From Oscillospiraceae bacterium (GTDB lineage Bacteria > Bacillota > Clostridia > Oscillospirales > Acutalibacteraceae), in assembly GCA_029227055.1 (NCBI GenBank), contig JAQXZE010000031.1:1-58831 (forward strand): 58,831 bases of DNA, written 5' to 3'. Positions 9,611 to 19,441 of this stretch are shown here, piece after piece (the stretch's first letter is position 1; each line of letters begins with the position of its first letter). Below the pieces are notes generated by a model, which ran no database searches, had not been told where the DNA came from, and was given only the letters and a program-made list of their open reading frames with translations. The position numbers were made by a program, and so were the translations under genes.

Positions 9611-10194
9611 TTTTTCTCGCCCTCCCCACCATTTTTAGCAATGAGAGCATAGACAACACCCGTTACGGCACAGCCGATAATTACCAGAAGAACATTTACA
9701 TCAAAAATTATCACTATTAAAAATGAAAGCGCCGCTACGATATAAGAAAAAATATTTTTAGGGCACTTTTTAGCCATTGAAATAAGAGCGTTTATAAGCA
9801 GACTCAAAACACCTGCTCTGATACCCATAAAGGCGTATTTTATCGCCTTTAATTCCTGAAATTGACGCAGAAAAAAGGAAATTATATAAATGATCGTAAA
9901 GGCAGGTAAAACCACTCCAAAGGTTGCCGCAACAGCACCCCAGAAGCCCGCCGTCTGATAGCCTACAAAGGTTGCGGAATTTATAGCAATTGGCCCCGGA
10001 GTTGACTCGGCAATCGCAATTATATCCAAAATATCCTTTTCTTCAATCCATCCGTTTTTATCTACAATTTCCCTTTGAATAACGGGAATCATAGCATATC
10101 CGCCGCCAAAGGTAAAGGCTCCGATTTTCAGAAAGGTTAAAAAAAGTCCAAGTATTCGTTTAGCCTTCAAAATTTTCCTCCAATCAGTCCGCAA
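9607..10194 (-). CDS. Chromate transporter (short-chain CHR family)
   Basis: [27 protein letters not shown]...[16 protein letters not shown]; overlaps the partner gene by 4 nt. Confidence 0.93.
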   Translation of the reverse strand: MRTDWRKILKAKRILGLFLTFLKIGAFTFGGGYAMIPVIQREIVDKNGWIEEKDILDIIAIAESTPGPIAINSATFVGYQTAGFWGAVAATFGVVLPAFTIIYIISFFLRQFQELKAIKYAFMGIRAGVLSLLINALISMAKKCPKNIFSYIVAALSFLIVIIFDVNVLLVIIGCAVTGVVYALIAKNGGEGEKK

Positions 10195-10627
10195 AAGACT
10201 TATAAAACGCTACTGCAAGCTCATCACAACGCTCATTTTCAGGATGACCTGCGTGACCCTTCACCCATTCGATTGTAACATCGTGCTTATCTATTAAAAT
10301 CAGTAATTCTTCCCACAAATCGCTATTAAGAGCGGGCTTTTTATCAGCCTTTCGCCAGCCGTTTTTCTTCCAAGATGCAGCCCAACCTTTATCTATACCA
10401 TCGGCTACATATTTAGAATCTGTAACGAGCTTTACTGTACAAGGCTCTTTAAGGGCAGAAAGCCCCTTTATTGCGGCAGTAAGCTCCATTCGGTTGTTGG
10501 TGGTATCCCTCTCGCCTCCCGAAAGTTCCTTGGTAGTTTTACCGTAGCGAAGAACTACACCCCAACCGCCAGGACCCGGATTTCCCGAACATGCACCGTC
10601 GGTAAAAATTTCAACAAATTTTTGCAA
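10184..10627 (-). CDS. rnhA: Ribonuclease HI
   Basis: [54 protein letters not shown]. Confidence 0.96.
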   Translation of the reverse strand: MQKFVEIFTDGACSGNPGPGGWGVVLRYGKTTKELSGGERDTTNNRMELTAAIKGLSALKEPCTVKLVTDSKYVADGIDKGWAASWKKNGWRKADKKPALNSDLWEELLILIDKHDVTIEWVKGHAGHPENERCDELAVAFYKSFAD

Positions 10628-10628
10628 T

Positions 10629-11219
10629 TTAGTACCTCCGATACGAGCCTACAACCTTACCTAATACAGCAGGTGTTTCGGGGTAAATCGGCGAAAAATC
10701 GGGGTTTTCAGGCATAAATACCACTCTGCCGTTCTTCTCGATTAAAAGGCGCTTTACGGTAGCACCGTCCCCATCCATACCAATAATAATATCTCCGTTT
10801 TTACAAGGCTCGTTTTTATCGGCAACTACAATATCGCCGTCCAAAATACCGATATCTTTCATACTAAGGCCCACTACTCTTAGTGCAAAAAGACCGCTTG
10901 AGCTACTCTTTGGATAAGGGATATAATCCTCAATCTCCTCTGCCGCTAAAATGGGCTGACCTGCGGCTACTCTACCGATTAAGGGCACCATAGTAGTTTC
11001 AACCGCAGTAGTAAGCTTTATGGCTCTTGAAGAACCTGCATCTCTTTCTATATATCCCTCTCGCTCTAAGAAACCGAGTATTCCGTGTATTGTAGAGGTT
11101 GATTTAATTCCTGTAAATTCACAAATCTCACGAACTGTAGGCGGAAAACCGCCGTTTAAACGGGTTGCGAGGAAATCGTAAACCGCTCTTTGATTTTCAC
11201 TAAGGGGAGTTTTTGACAT
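10629..11219 (-). CDS. lexA: Transcriptional repressor LexA
   Basis: Winged-helix N-terminus [32 protein letters not shown] cleavage region; S24 peptidase [18 protein letters not shown]...GATVKRLL. Confidence 0.95.
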   Translation of the reverse strand: MSKTPLSENQRAVYDFLATRLNGGFPPTVREICEFTGIKSTSTIHGILGFLEREGYIERDAGSSRAIKLTTAVETTMVPLIGRVAAGQPILAAEEIEDYIPYPKSSSSGLFALRVVGLSMKDIGILDGDIVVADKNEPCKNGDIIIGMDGDGATVKRLLIEKNGRVVFMPENPDFSPIYPETPAVLGKVVGSYRRY

Positions 11220-11232
11220 ACATTACACTCCA

Positions 11233-11250
11233 ATCGAACATTTATTCGAT
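11233..11250 (-). promoter_or_regulatory. Putative LexA (SOS) box in the lexA promoter
   Basis: Palindrome ATCGAACATTTATTCGAT, close to the Firmicute consensus CGAACRNRYGTTCG, directly downstream of a TATACT/TATAAT -10-like sequence (minus strand). Confidence 0.7.
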
Positions 11251-11278
11251 TATAGTATAACACGGTTTACTGATTCTT

Positions 11279-11653
11279 TCAAGTGGACTTTTTCTTTTTT
11301 TCTCGGCCTATAAATATTTCTTTAATGCCCAGCAATATGAGAAAACCGCCGAAAAATTTGCCGAGTATATCAGCCCCTATAATATCAGTAAGCCAAAATC
11401 CAAGACCTGCACCTATAATGCCGCCTGCCGCAATAGGCAAAGTGGTCTTCCATTGTATTTCTCCCCTCTTGCTGTACACGATAAGAGCCGCTACTGCTAT
11501 AGGTATAAAAAATATCAGATTTATACCCTGTGCTTTAACCTGACCTACATCTGCCATAAGGGTTAAATATATGATTAAAACGGCACCGCCGCCCATTCCC
11601 ATAGCACCGATAATTCCTGATAAAAAGCCTGCTATTAAAGCCATAAAAATCAC
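11279..11653 (-). CDS. TSUP (TauE/SafE) family half-transporter
   Basis: AGFLSGIIGAMGMGGGAVLIIYL; 124 aa; overlaps partner by 4 nt. Confidence 0.85.
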   Translation of the reverse strand: MIFMALIAGFLSGIIGAMGMGGGAVLIIYLTLMADVGQVKAQGINLIFFIPIAVAALIVYSKRGEIQWKTTLPIAAGGIIGAGLGFWLTDIIGADILGKFFGGFLILLGIKEIFIGREKKKKST

Positions 11654-12021
11654 CTCATTATGAGTCGTACACCGGCATAAATCATAAAGCCACCGAAAAT
11701 TCTTTTAAGCCAAACAGAAGATATTTTTTTAAGGCAAAATGTACCTAAAAGAGCGCCGATAAGACCTGTCGGAATATAAATAAATGCGTCAGTTATCTTA
11801 ACATCGCCTCTAACCAAATAAAGTATTGCAGAAATAACGGTAATTGGTAGTATAACAGAAATTGCATTTGCCTGTGCTGCCTTTTGTGACATACCAATTT
11901 TTTTAAGCTTCGGTACTGTAAGCATTCCGCCTCCCGCACCGAAAAGAGCGTTAACCATTCCTATTACCGCGCCGCTAAGCGCAGGGTTTAAATATTTTTT
12001 GAATTTTTCCAAAACTATCAC
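11650..12021 (-). CDS. TSUP (TauE/SafE) family half-transporter
   Basis: AVIGMVNALFGAGGGMLTVPKLKKIGMSQKAAQANAISVILP; 123 aa. Confidence 0.85.
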   Translation of the reverse strand: MIVLEKFKKYLNPALSGAVIGMVNALFGAGGGMLTVPKLKKIGMSQKAAQANAISVILPITVISAILYLVRGDVKITDAFIYIPTGLIGALLGTFCLKKISSVWLKRIFGGFMIYAGVRLIMR

Positions 12022-12205
12022 CTTTAATGTTTTGCCCTTTACGCCCTTTTAATATTCGGTTTTCAAGGTCTTAAAAACAACCCTTTAATATAATAATTTA
12101 TAGTGAATAATATTTTTTTAAAAAATTTATAATTTTATGGTGACAAATTGATAAAAAGATGGTACAATATATCGTGAATAGTTATGTAAAAACGGGGTGC
12201 TTTTT

Positions 12206-14722
12206 TTGAAGCTTTTGGCAATAGACGGAAACAGTATTATAAACCGTGCTTTTTACGGCATAAAACTGCTTACTACAAAAGACGGGCAGTATACAAACGG
12301 TGTTTACGGCTTCATAAACATTTTAAACAAATTAATAGAGCTTGAAGCACCCGATGGTATTGCCGTTGCTTTTGACCTTAGAAAGCCCACCTTCAGACAC
12401 GAAAAATATGCTGAATATAAAGCAGGCAGAAAAGGTATGCCCGACGAGCTTGCAAGTCAGATGCCAATATTAAAAGAATGGCTGCGCCTTGCGGGATATA
12501 CCTGTCTTGAATGTGAAGGCTTTGAGGCTGACGATATTTTGGGTACACTTGCCACATTTTCAGAGAGCAGCGGTCACGAATGTGTAATCGCCACTGGCGA
12601 CCGCGATTCTCTGCAGCTTATTTCAGAGCATACACGCGTACTTCTCACCGCCACAAAAATGGGCAAGCCCGAAATTATAAACTACACTGTAGAAGAGCTT
12701 TATCAAAAATACAGTCTTACCCCAAATGAAATGATAGAGCTAAAGGCTCTAATGGGCGATTCCTCGGATAATATTCCCGGTGTTGCAGGCGTTGGTGAGA
12801 AAACGGCTACCGATTTAATCTCCCGTTATCATTCGATTGACTATATTTATGAGCACTTAGATGAGCTTGAAATTAAAGACGGTGTCAGGAAAAAGCTTGC
12901 AGACGGTAAGGAATCAGCATTTTTAAGTCGAGAGCTTGGAACCATCTGTAAAACCGCCCCCATAAATACCGAAATCGAAAACTATAAAAATAAGCCTATA
13001 AATGAGGCGGAGTTATCGGCTCTTATGACAAGGCTCGAATTCTTTAAGCTTTTAGAGCGTATGAACTTAAAGCCTACCGCCGCAGTTAATACTAACACCC
13101 CCACCGCTAAAATTTTAAAGCAAGAGGTGTTTACTCCCGACGACTCGGTGGATATTTATTTTGAAAGCGGTCGATTTGCTGTGATATCAAAGTCGGCAAT
13201 TTTCGAAACAGACGAAGCTTCTGCTCTTGAAATCTTAAAAAACGAAAATATCAAAAAACGAGTTTACGATTCAAAATATCTTTATAAAAACTATTCGGGT
13301 ATTTCTTCTATATCCTTTGATACTATGCTTGCAGGATATCTTGCAAATCCCTCGTCAAACGATTATTCGGTTGAGAGACTAAAAGCCGAATATTCCGTAA
13401 CTGCTCCCGAAATTGAGGGCGACGCAGACGAATTTATTAAAAATGCCGCCTTGTTTTCTGCAGTTTCGGATACCCTTTTTGAAAATCTTAAAAAAAGCGG
13501 TGAAATTGACCTTTTATGCAATATTGAAATTCCGCTCGCCCGTGTTTTAGCCGATATGGAAAATGAGGGCTTTTTGGTTGATAAAGAGGGTCTTAAAGCC
13601 GAAGGAGAGGAATTATCCCGAAGAATTTCGGTTATAGAAAAAGAAATTTTCGATATAGCAGGATACGAGTTTAATTTAAACTCTCCAAAGCAGCTCGGTG
13701 AAGCGCTTTTTGTGAAGCTAGGTATCCCCTCTAAAAAGAAAACCAAGAGCGGCTTTTCTACAAATGCAGAGGTGCTCGAAAGTCTTAGATACGATTACCC
13801 CATAGTAGAGCTTATTTTAGAATACAGAAAGCTAGCAAAGCTTAAATCCACCTACTGCGACGGTCTGCTCGCAGCCATAAGCTCGGACAACCGAATTCAC
13901 ACCACATTTAATCAGACCGAAACAAGAACGGGTAGAATAAGCTCGCTTGAGCCTAATCTTCAGAATATCCCCGTAAGAACCGAGGAAGGAAAAAGACTCA
14001 GGAAATATTTTTTGGCGAAAGAGGGCTACACTCTTTGCGACGCCGACTACTCACAAATTGAACTTCGCGTTTTAGCCTCTATGGCAAACGACGCTACAAT
14101 GATTAGTGCCTTTAACAACGACGCTGATATTCATACAATAACAGCATCCGAAGTTTTTGATGTGCCGACAGATTTAGTAACTCCCCTTTTAAGAAGCAGA
14201 GCAAAAGCGGTTAACTTCGGTATTGTATACGGGATAGGTGCTTTTTCACTTTCAAAGGACATCGGCGTTACGAGAGCCGAAGCCGACAGATATATTAAAG
14301 GATATCTTGCGACATATACAGGCGTTGCCGATTATATGACAAAGGTTATCGAAAAGGCAAAGGCGGATGGCTTTGTAACCACCCTGTTCGGCAGAAGAAG
14401 ATATCTGCCTGAATTATCGTCCTCTAACGGTATGCTTCGCTCATTCGGAGAGAGGGTTGCAAGAAATGCTCCAATTCAGGGAACTGCCGCCGATATAATA
14501 AAAATTGCTATGATCAAAGTAGCAAACAGGCTGAAAGCCGAATACCCCTCTTCAAAGCTTATTCTTCAGGTACACGACGAGCTTATAGTAGAGTGTCCCG
14601 AAAATGATAGCACGGCAGTAGCTAAGCTTCTTGAAGAAGAAATGGAAAATGCCGCTAGTATGTCGGTTAAACTCAGCGTTGACGCAAACTGCGGCAAAAA
14701 CTGGCTTGAAGCGAAAGGTTAA
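12206..14722 (+). CDS. polA: DNA polymerase I (5' nuclease plus degenerate 3'-5' exonuclease region plus polymerase)
   Basis: KLLAIDGNSIINRAFYGI; DADYSQIELRVLA; RRAKAVNFGIVYG-like region (RSRAKAVNFGIVYGIGAF); LQVHDELIVE; TTG start preferred over the GTG at 12197. Confidence 0.95.
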   Translation: MKLLAIDGNSIINRAFYGIKLLTTKDGQYTNGVYGFINILNKLIELEAPDGIAVAFDLRKPTFRHEKYAEYKAGRKGMPDELASQMPILKEWLRLAGYTCLECEGFEADDILGTLATFSESSGHECVIATGDRDSLQLISEHTRVLLTATKMGKPEIINYTVEELYQKYSLTPNEMIELKALMGDSSDNIPGVAGVGEKTATDLISRYHSIDYIYEHLDELEIKDGVRKKLADGKESAFLSRELGTICKTAPINTEIENYKNKPINEAELSALMTRLEFFKLLERMNLKPTAAVNTNTPTAKILKQEVFTPDDSVDIYFESGRFAVISKSAIFETDEASALEILKNENIKKRVYDSKYLYKNYSGISSISFDTMLAGYLANPSSNDYSVERLKAEYSVTAPEIEGDADEFIKNAALFSAVSDTLFENLKKSGEIDLLCNIEIPLARVLADMENEGFLVDKEGLKAEGEELSRRISVIEKEIFDIAGYEFNLNSPKQLGEALFVKLGIPSKKKTKSGFSTNAEVLESLRYDYPIVELILEYRKLAKLKSTYCDGLLAAISSDNRIHTTFNQTETRTGRISSLEPNLQNIPVRTEEGKRLRKYFLAKEGYTLCDADYSQIELRVLASMANDATMISAFNNDADIHTITASEVFDVPTDLVTPLLRSRAKAVNFGIVYGIGAFSLSKDIGVTRAEADRYIKGYLATYTGVADYMTKVIEKAKADGFVTTLFGRRRYLPELSSSNGMLRSFGERVARNAPIQGTAADIIKIAMIKVANRLKAEYPSSKLILQVHDELIVECPENDSTAVAKLLEEEMENAASMSVKLSVDANCGKNWLEAKG

Positions 14723-14725
14723 TTT

Positions 14726-15577
14726 ATGAAGGTTTTATTTGTTTGCACGGGTAACACCTGCAGAAGTCCTATGGCAGAATATTATTTAGCCTCTAAAAAA
14801 ATTCCGAATTTAGAGGTCTCTAGTAAAGGCATCTTTGCTACAGGCGATAAGGCAAATGAAAAAAGCATTGCAGTTATGGCAGAAATGGGTATTGATTTAT
14901 CAAAGCATATATCCTCGCCCCTAAATAGAGAAGATTTACAATCAGACAAAATCTTTTGTATGACAGAAAGCCAAAAGCAAACACTTTTATACTATGGTGC
15001 AAAAGAAGATAATGTCTATGTTTTAGGAAGCGGTATTCCTGACCCCTACGGTCAAGGCATAGATATTTACAAAGAGTGCCGTGACGAAATTATTTCTGCT
15101 ATTGATGAGCTTGTTAAAAAAGGTGAATTCGATTGCCTTTCGGTAATCCCTTTAGAAGAAAGACATATTGAAAAAATTGCAGAGCTTGAAAAGGTTTGCT
15201 TTAGTGAGCCTTGGTCAGCTGAGGGAATTTACGAATCCTATAAAACGGGAACTGTCTTTTTTGTAGCAGAGAAAAACGAAAAGGTTTTAGGGTATGCAGG
15301 GATAAAGCCTGTGCTGGATGAAGGATATATCACAAATATTGCGGTATTTCCCGAATACAGAAAACAGTCGGTTGCCTCGTCTATACTAAAAAAGATAGAT
15401 AACTTTGCAGAAGAAAGGTCTCTCTCCTTTGTTAGTCTTGAAGTCAGAGAGTCGAATACTCCTGCAATATCTCTTTACGATAAATTCGGTTATAAATGCG
15501 AAGGGGTACGCAAAAACTTTTATAGGGACCCTTGTGAAAATGCAATTATTATGACAAAAAGGTATGTTAGTGAATGA
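14726..15577 (+). CDS. Fusion: low-molecular-weight protein (arginine) phosphatase + RimI-like GNAT acetyltransferase
   Basis: N-terminus MKVLFVCTGNTCRSPMAEYY (LMW-PTP P-loop) and IPDPYGQ; C-terminal half VIPLEERHIEKIAELEKVCFSEPWS...NIAVFPEYRKQSVASSIL...LEVRESNTPAISLYDKFGY (RimI). Confidence 0.9.
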   Translation: MKVLFVCTGNTCRSPMAEYYLASKKIPNLEVSSKGIFATGDKANEKSIAVMAEMGIDLSKHISSPLNREDLQSDKIFCMTESQKQTLLYYGAKEDNVYVLGSGIPDPYGQGIDIYKECRDEIISAIDELVKKGEFDCLSVIPLEERHIEKIAELEKVCFSEPWSAEGIYESYKTGTVFFVAEKNEKVLGYAGIKPVLDEGYITNIAVFPEYRKQSVASSILKKIDNFAEERSLSFVSLEVRESNTPAISLYDKFGYKCEGVRKNFYRDPCENAIIMTKRYVSE

Positions 15578-16581
15578 AAATATTAAGTATTGAATCATCT
15601 TGCGATGAAACCTCGGTTGCTGTAACAGACGGCAGACAGGTGCTTTCAAACATAATCGCAACACAGATACCCGAGCATCAGATATACGGCGGTGTTGTAC
15701 CTGAGATTGCATCTCGCCGTCATACAGAGGCTATCAGTGCTGTTTGTAATGAGGCGCTTTTATCTGCGGGTATTACTTATAAAGATATTGAAGCCATAGC
15801 CGTAACCTTTGCACCAGGACTTATAGGCGCATTGCTTGTGGGTGTTAATTTCGCAAAGGGGTTAGCTCTTTCTCTCGGTGTTCCGCTTATCCCCGTTCAC
15901 CATCTGCGCTCACATATTGCGGCAAACTATGCCGATAACGAGGAACTAAAGCCGCCGTTTTTGTGTCTTACCGTATCGGGCGGCAACTCGGTTATAACCG
16001 AAGTTTTGGATTATACTAAATTTAATATCCTCGGCGAAACTACCGACGACGCCGCAGGCGAATGTTTTGATAAAACGGCAAGGGCATTAGGGCTGTCCTA
16101 CCCAGGCGGTGTGCATCTTGACAAAATAGCAACCGTTTCAGACTTCAAGAAATATTCTCTTCCCTACCCACATACAGAAAGAGAATTTGATTTTAGCTTT
16201 TCAGGTCTTAAAACATCTGTTATAAATCTTATACACAACTCAAAGCAAAAAGGCATAGAAATTGATGTGCCCGTTTTAGCGGCAACTGTCAGAGAGCGTG
16301 TTTGCGATATCCTTATTGATAAAACTCTCTCTGCCGCAAGGCAAAATGGGTATAAAACAATAGTCCTTGCAGGCGGTGTGTCGGCAAACAGTGAGCTTCG
16401 TCGCCGTATGAGCGAGGAATGTGAAAAAGCAGATATAAAGCTCTTCTTCCCATCCCTTAAATATTGCGGTGATAATGCCGCTATGGTGGGAGTTCAAGGG
16501 TATTATGAATTTTTAAGCGGTAACACTTCGGATGTTACACTAAACGCCTGTGCTACTATGCCTATTGACTACAGAGAGTAA
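15574..16581 (+). CDS. tsaD: tRNA N6-adenosine threonylcarbamoyltransferase TsaD
   Basis: MKILSIESSCDETSVAVTDGRQVLSNIIATQ; HHLRSHIAANY; FSFSGLKTSVINL; AGGVSANSELRRRM. Confidence 0.97.
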   Translation: MKILSIESSCDETSVAVTDGRQVLSNIIATQIPEHQIYGGVVPEIASRRHTEAISAVCNEALLSAGITYKDIEAIAVTFAPGLIGALLVGVNFAKGLALSLGVPLIPVHHLRSHIAANYADNEELKPPFLCLTVSGGNSVITEVLDYTKFNILGETTDDAAGECFDKTARALGLSYPGGVHLDKIATVSDFKKYSLPYPHTEREFDFSFSGLKTSVINLIHNSKQKGIEIDVPVLAATVRERVCDILIDKTLSAARQNGYKTIVLAGGVSANSELRRRMSEECEKADIKLFFPSLKYCGDNAAMVGVQGYYEFLSGNTSDVTLNACATMPIDYRE

Positions 16582-16604
16582 AATTTTAGATAGGAGTGTT
16601 TCTT

Positions 16605-17528
16605 TTGGCAGATAAAAAGCTTTTGCTTATAGTAAATCCTTGTTCGGGAAAAGCAAAAATGAAAACCAACCTACTGAATGTTGTAGAAATTTTTTCAAGT
16701 GTCGGATATGATGTTACGGTTTACCCAACAAAATGCCGTTTTGATGCTACCGAAAAAATCAAAACTGTGAGAAAGGGCAAGTTTGATAGAATTGTTGTTT
16801 GCGGCGGCGACGGAACCTTAAACGAAGTTATTACGGGAATGATGCAAAGCGGTCTTGAATGCACACTCGGTTATATCCCTGCAGGTACCCTTAACGAATG
16901 GTCAAGCGGTCTCAAAATTTCTAAAAACATACCCAAAGCCGCAAAGGATGTCATAAACGGAACATCAGTAAAGCTAGACATTGGAAAATTTGACGATAAA
17001 TATTTTTCATATACCGCATCCTTCGGTGCCTTTACAGAAGCCTCATATTCTGCACCGCAGGATATTAAGAATGTACTCGGTCAGGCGGCATATTTCTTTG
17101 AGGGTGTAAAAAGCCTTGCTAATATAAAGCCTGTTCACCTAAAGCTTGTTTGTGACGGCAAGGAGGTCGAGGGCGACTTCCTATTCGGCGCCATATCAAA
17201 TTCTATGTCGGTAGGCGGTATAGTTAAGTATAAAGATACTTTGGTAAAACTCAACGACGGTCTTTTTGAAATCTTTCTTATAAGAAACCCCTCGAATATT
17301 CTAGACTTCCAGTCTATTCTTGACGGTGTATTAAGACAGGATTTAAGCCGAAACGGAATTGAGTTTTTCCACGCTAAAGAAATCACTGTAATAGGCGGAG
17401 AAAATGTTTCTTGGACGCTTGACGGTGAGTTTTCTGCAGGAAAGGACACCATAACTATTGAAAATGTTCCAAAGGCAATTAATTTTATAGTGCCAAAAGA
17501 ACTTGATGTTTTTGAAAAAGAAGAATAA
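16605..17528 (+). CDS. Diacylglycerol kinase / YegS-BmrU family lipid kinase
   Basis: KLLLIVNPCSGKAKMK; VVCGGDGTLNEVITGMM; GYIPAGTLNEWSSGL; TTG start inferred from SD spacing. Confidence 0.88.
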   Translation: MADKKLLLIVNPCSGKAKMKTNLLNVVEIFSSVGYDVTVYPTKCRFDATEKIKTVRKGKFDRIVVCGGDGTLNEVITGMMQSGLECTLGYIPAGTLNEWSSGLKISKNIPKAAKDVINGTSVKLDIGKFDDKYFSYTASFGAFTEASYSAPQDIKNVLGQAAYFFEGVKSLANIKPVHLKLVCDGKEVEGDFLFGAISNSMSVGGIVKYKDTLVKLNDGLFEIFLIRNPSNILDFQSILDGVLRQDLSRNGIEFFHAKEITVIGGENVSWTLDGEFSAGKDTITIENVPKAINFIVPKELDVFEKEE

Positions 17529-17540
17529 GGAGAAAGTTTT

Positions 17541-18560
17541 ATGTTTACGAGAGATATCGGTGTAGATTTAGGCACCGCGAATACCCTTGTTTGCTTAAAG
17601 GGAAAAGGAATTATAATGCGAGAGCCCTCTGTTGTGGCTTATGATGTAAGAAGTGACGCTGTAAGAGCGGTTGGTACCGAGGCCAAAGAAATGATTGGCA
17701 GAACACCAGGCTCAATAGTAGCGGTAAGACCTTTAAAGGACGGCGTTATTGCAGACTTCGATGTTACTGCGGCTATGCTTAAAAGATTTGTGCGTCAAGC
17801 CCTTAAGGGTTCATTCTTCTCAAGGGTAAGAATGGTAATTTGTATTCCTGCGGGTGTTACAGAGGTTGAAAGCCGTGCAGTTTACGATGCCGCAAAACAG
17901 GCAGGTGCTACTGATATCGACCTTGTAGAAGAGCCTATGGCAGCTGCCGTTGGTGCAGGTCTTCCTGTTTGGGACGCTACGGGTAACCTTGTTGTTGATA
18001 TCGGCGGCGGTACTAGTGAGGTTGCAGTTATATCGCTCGGCGATATAGTTACCGCACAGTCGGTAAGAGTTGCGGGAGACGATTTGGACGAGGCTATTAT
18101 AAACTATGTAAGAAAGAAGCACAGTCTTTTAATCGGTGAGCGTACAGCTGAGCAGATAAAGATAGATATCGGCTCCGCAAAGCCTTATGAAAACGAAACC
18201 TCTATTGAGGTTAAGGGCAGAAATCTTGTAGACGGTCTTCCTAAGAATATAATTCTAACTTCCGAGGAAGTAAGAAACGCTATGGCTGACCCGATTATGC
18301 AGATTATAAATGCAATCAGAACAACTCTAGAGAAAACACCGCCTGAGCTTTCGGCTGATATCATTGATACAGGCATTACCCTTACAGGCGGCGGAGCACT
18401 CCTCAGAGGTCTTGCAGAGCTTATCGCAGAGGAAACAGGAATGCCCGTATCGGTTGCGGCAAATCCGCTCGACTGCGTTGTTTTAGGAACCGCTAAAAGA
18501 CTTGAAGTAGGAAGCGGTTTTGACACTTATGTTTTCCGCAGAGGAAGAAGATTTAGATAA
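17541..18560 (+). CDS. mreB: Rod shape-determining protein MreB
   Basis: [61 protein letters not shown]; first gene of mreBCD. Confidence 0.95.
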   Translation: MFTRDIGVDLGTANTLVCLKGKGIIMREPSVVAYDVRSDAVRAVGTEAKEMIGRTPGSIVAVRPLKDGVIADFDVTAAMLKRFVRQALKGSFFSRVRMVICIPAGVTEVESRAVYDAAKQAGATDIDLVEEPMAAAVGAGLPVWDATGNLVVDIGGGTSEVAVISLGDIVTAQSVRVAGDDLDEAIINYVRKKHSLLIGERTAEQIKIDIGSAKPYENETSIEVKGRNLVDGLPKNIILTSEEVRNAMADPIMQIINAIRTTLEKTPPELSADIIDTGITLTGGGALLRGLAELIAEETGMPVSVAANPLDCVVLGTAKRLEVGSGFDTYVFRRGRRFR

Positions 18561-18577
18561 GATAGGAATGACTTTTA

Positions 18578-19429
18578 ATGCGATTTTTCTTTCGCAGCAG
18601 GCAGTTTAAAATAATTCTTGCTATATTTTTAGGACTTATAGTTTTGATGGTGTTTTCAAGTCTTTTAGGTCATAAAATGGCACCTCAGGCAGATATTGCG
18701 GGTTCCATTGCAGCACCTTTCCGTTCACTAGCTAGTGATATTTCGCACTTTTTTAAAAATCTCAGAAATATTTATGTTGACGGAAATGAATTGCTGCTCG
18801 AAAAGACCAAGCTTGAAGCCGAGATAAACGAGCTGAATGAGAAGCTAGCAGGATACGACGAAGCCGTTGCTCAAAATGAGTTTTATAAAGAATTTTTAGA
18901 GCTTAAAGAGGCTAATCCTGACTTTAAGTTTTCCCCTGCTACCCTTATATCAAGGGATACAGATGACCCGTTTTACAGCTTTGTTATAAATGAGGGCTCA
19001 TCTTCAGGGATATCTCTTTATGACCCTGTAATTAACGAAGCAGGTGTTATAGGCTACATATCAGAGCTTGGCACCTCAACCGCAAAGGTTACAACCATAT
19101 TAAGCCCTAAGCTCGTATTGGGCGCTATTGATAACCGCAGTAGTGACTCAGGTGTTGTTTCAGGCACTCTCGATTATGCAGAAAAAGGAAACTGCAAATT
19201 TTATAATCTCTCCCGTTCCTGCCATGTTGCTATAGGCGACTATGTAGTAACCTCGGGTGAGGGTATTTTCCCTGACGGTCTTATTATCGGAACAATCGAT
19301 TCTATAGGCAGTGATGAATACAATACTTCTATCTATGCCGTTGTTTCCCCCTTTGTTAATTTTGAAGAGGTTAAAAATGTTATGGTTATAACAGAATTTG
19401 AGGGTCAGGGCGGACTTGATATCGGATAA
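18578..19429 (+). CDS. mreC: Rod shape-determining protein MreC
   Basis: Position after mreB; N-terminal TM, coiled coil, ATLISRDTDDPFYSFVINEGSSSGIS, GVIGYISELGTSTAKVTTILSPKL. Confidence 0.92.
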   Translation: MRFFFRSRQFKIILAIFLGLIVLMVFSSLLGHKMAPQADIAGSIAAPFRSLASDISHFFKNLRNIYVDGNELLLEKTKLEAEINELNEKLAGYDEAVAQNEFYKEFLELKEANPDFKFSPATLISRDTDDPFYSFVINEGSSSGISLYDPVINEAGVIGYISELGTSTAKVTTILSPKLVLGAIDNRSSDSGVVSGTLDYAEKGNCKFYNLSRSCHVAIGDYVVTSGEGIFPDGLIIGTIDSIGSDEYNTSIYAVVSPFVNFEEVKNVMVITEFEGQGGLDIG

Positions 19430-19441
19430 AGGATAAAATTT

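Noticed and set aside
17135-17575. 146-aa minus-strand ORF antisense to the lipid kinase / mreB junction (also 13363-13746, 18185-18526, 39693-40049)
   Set aside because: All lie opposite well-supported genes with no recognisable domains or own regulatory signals.
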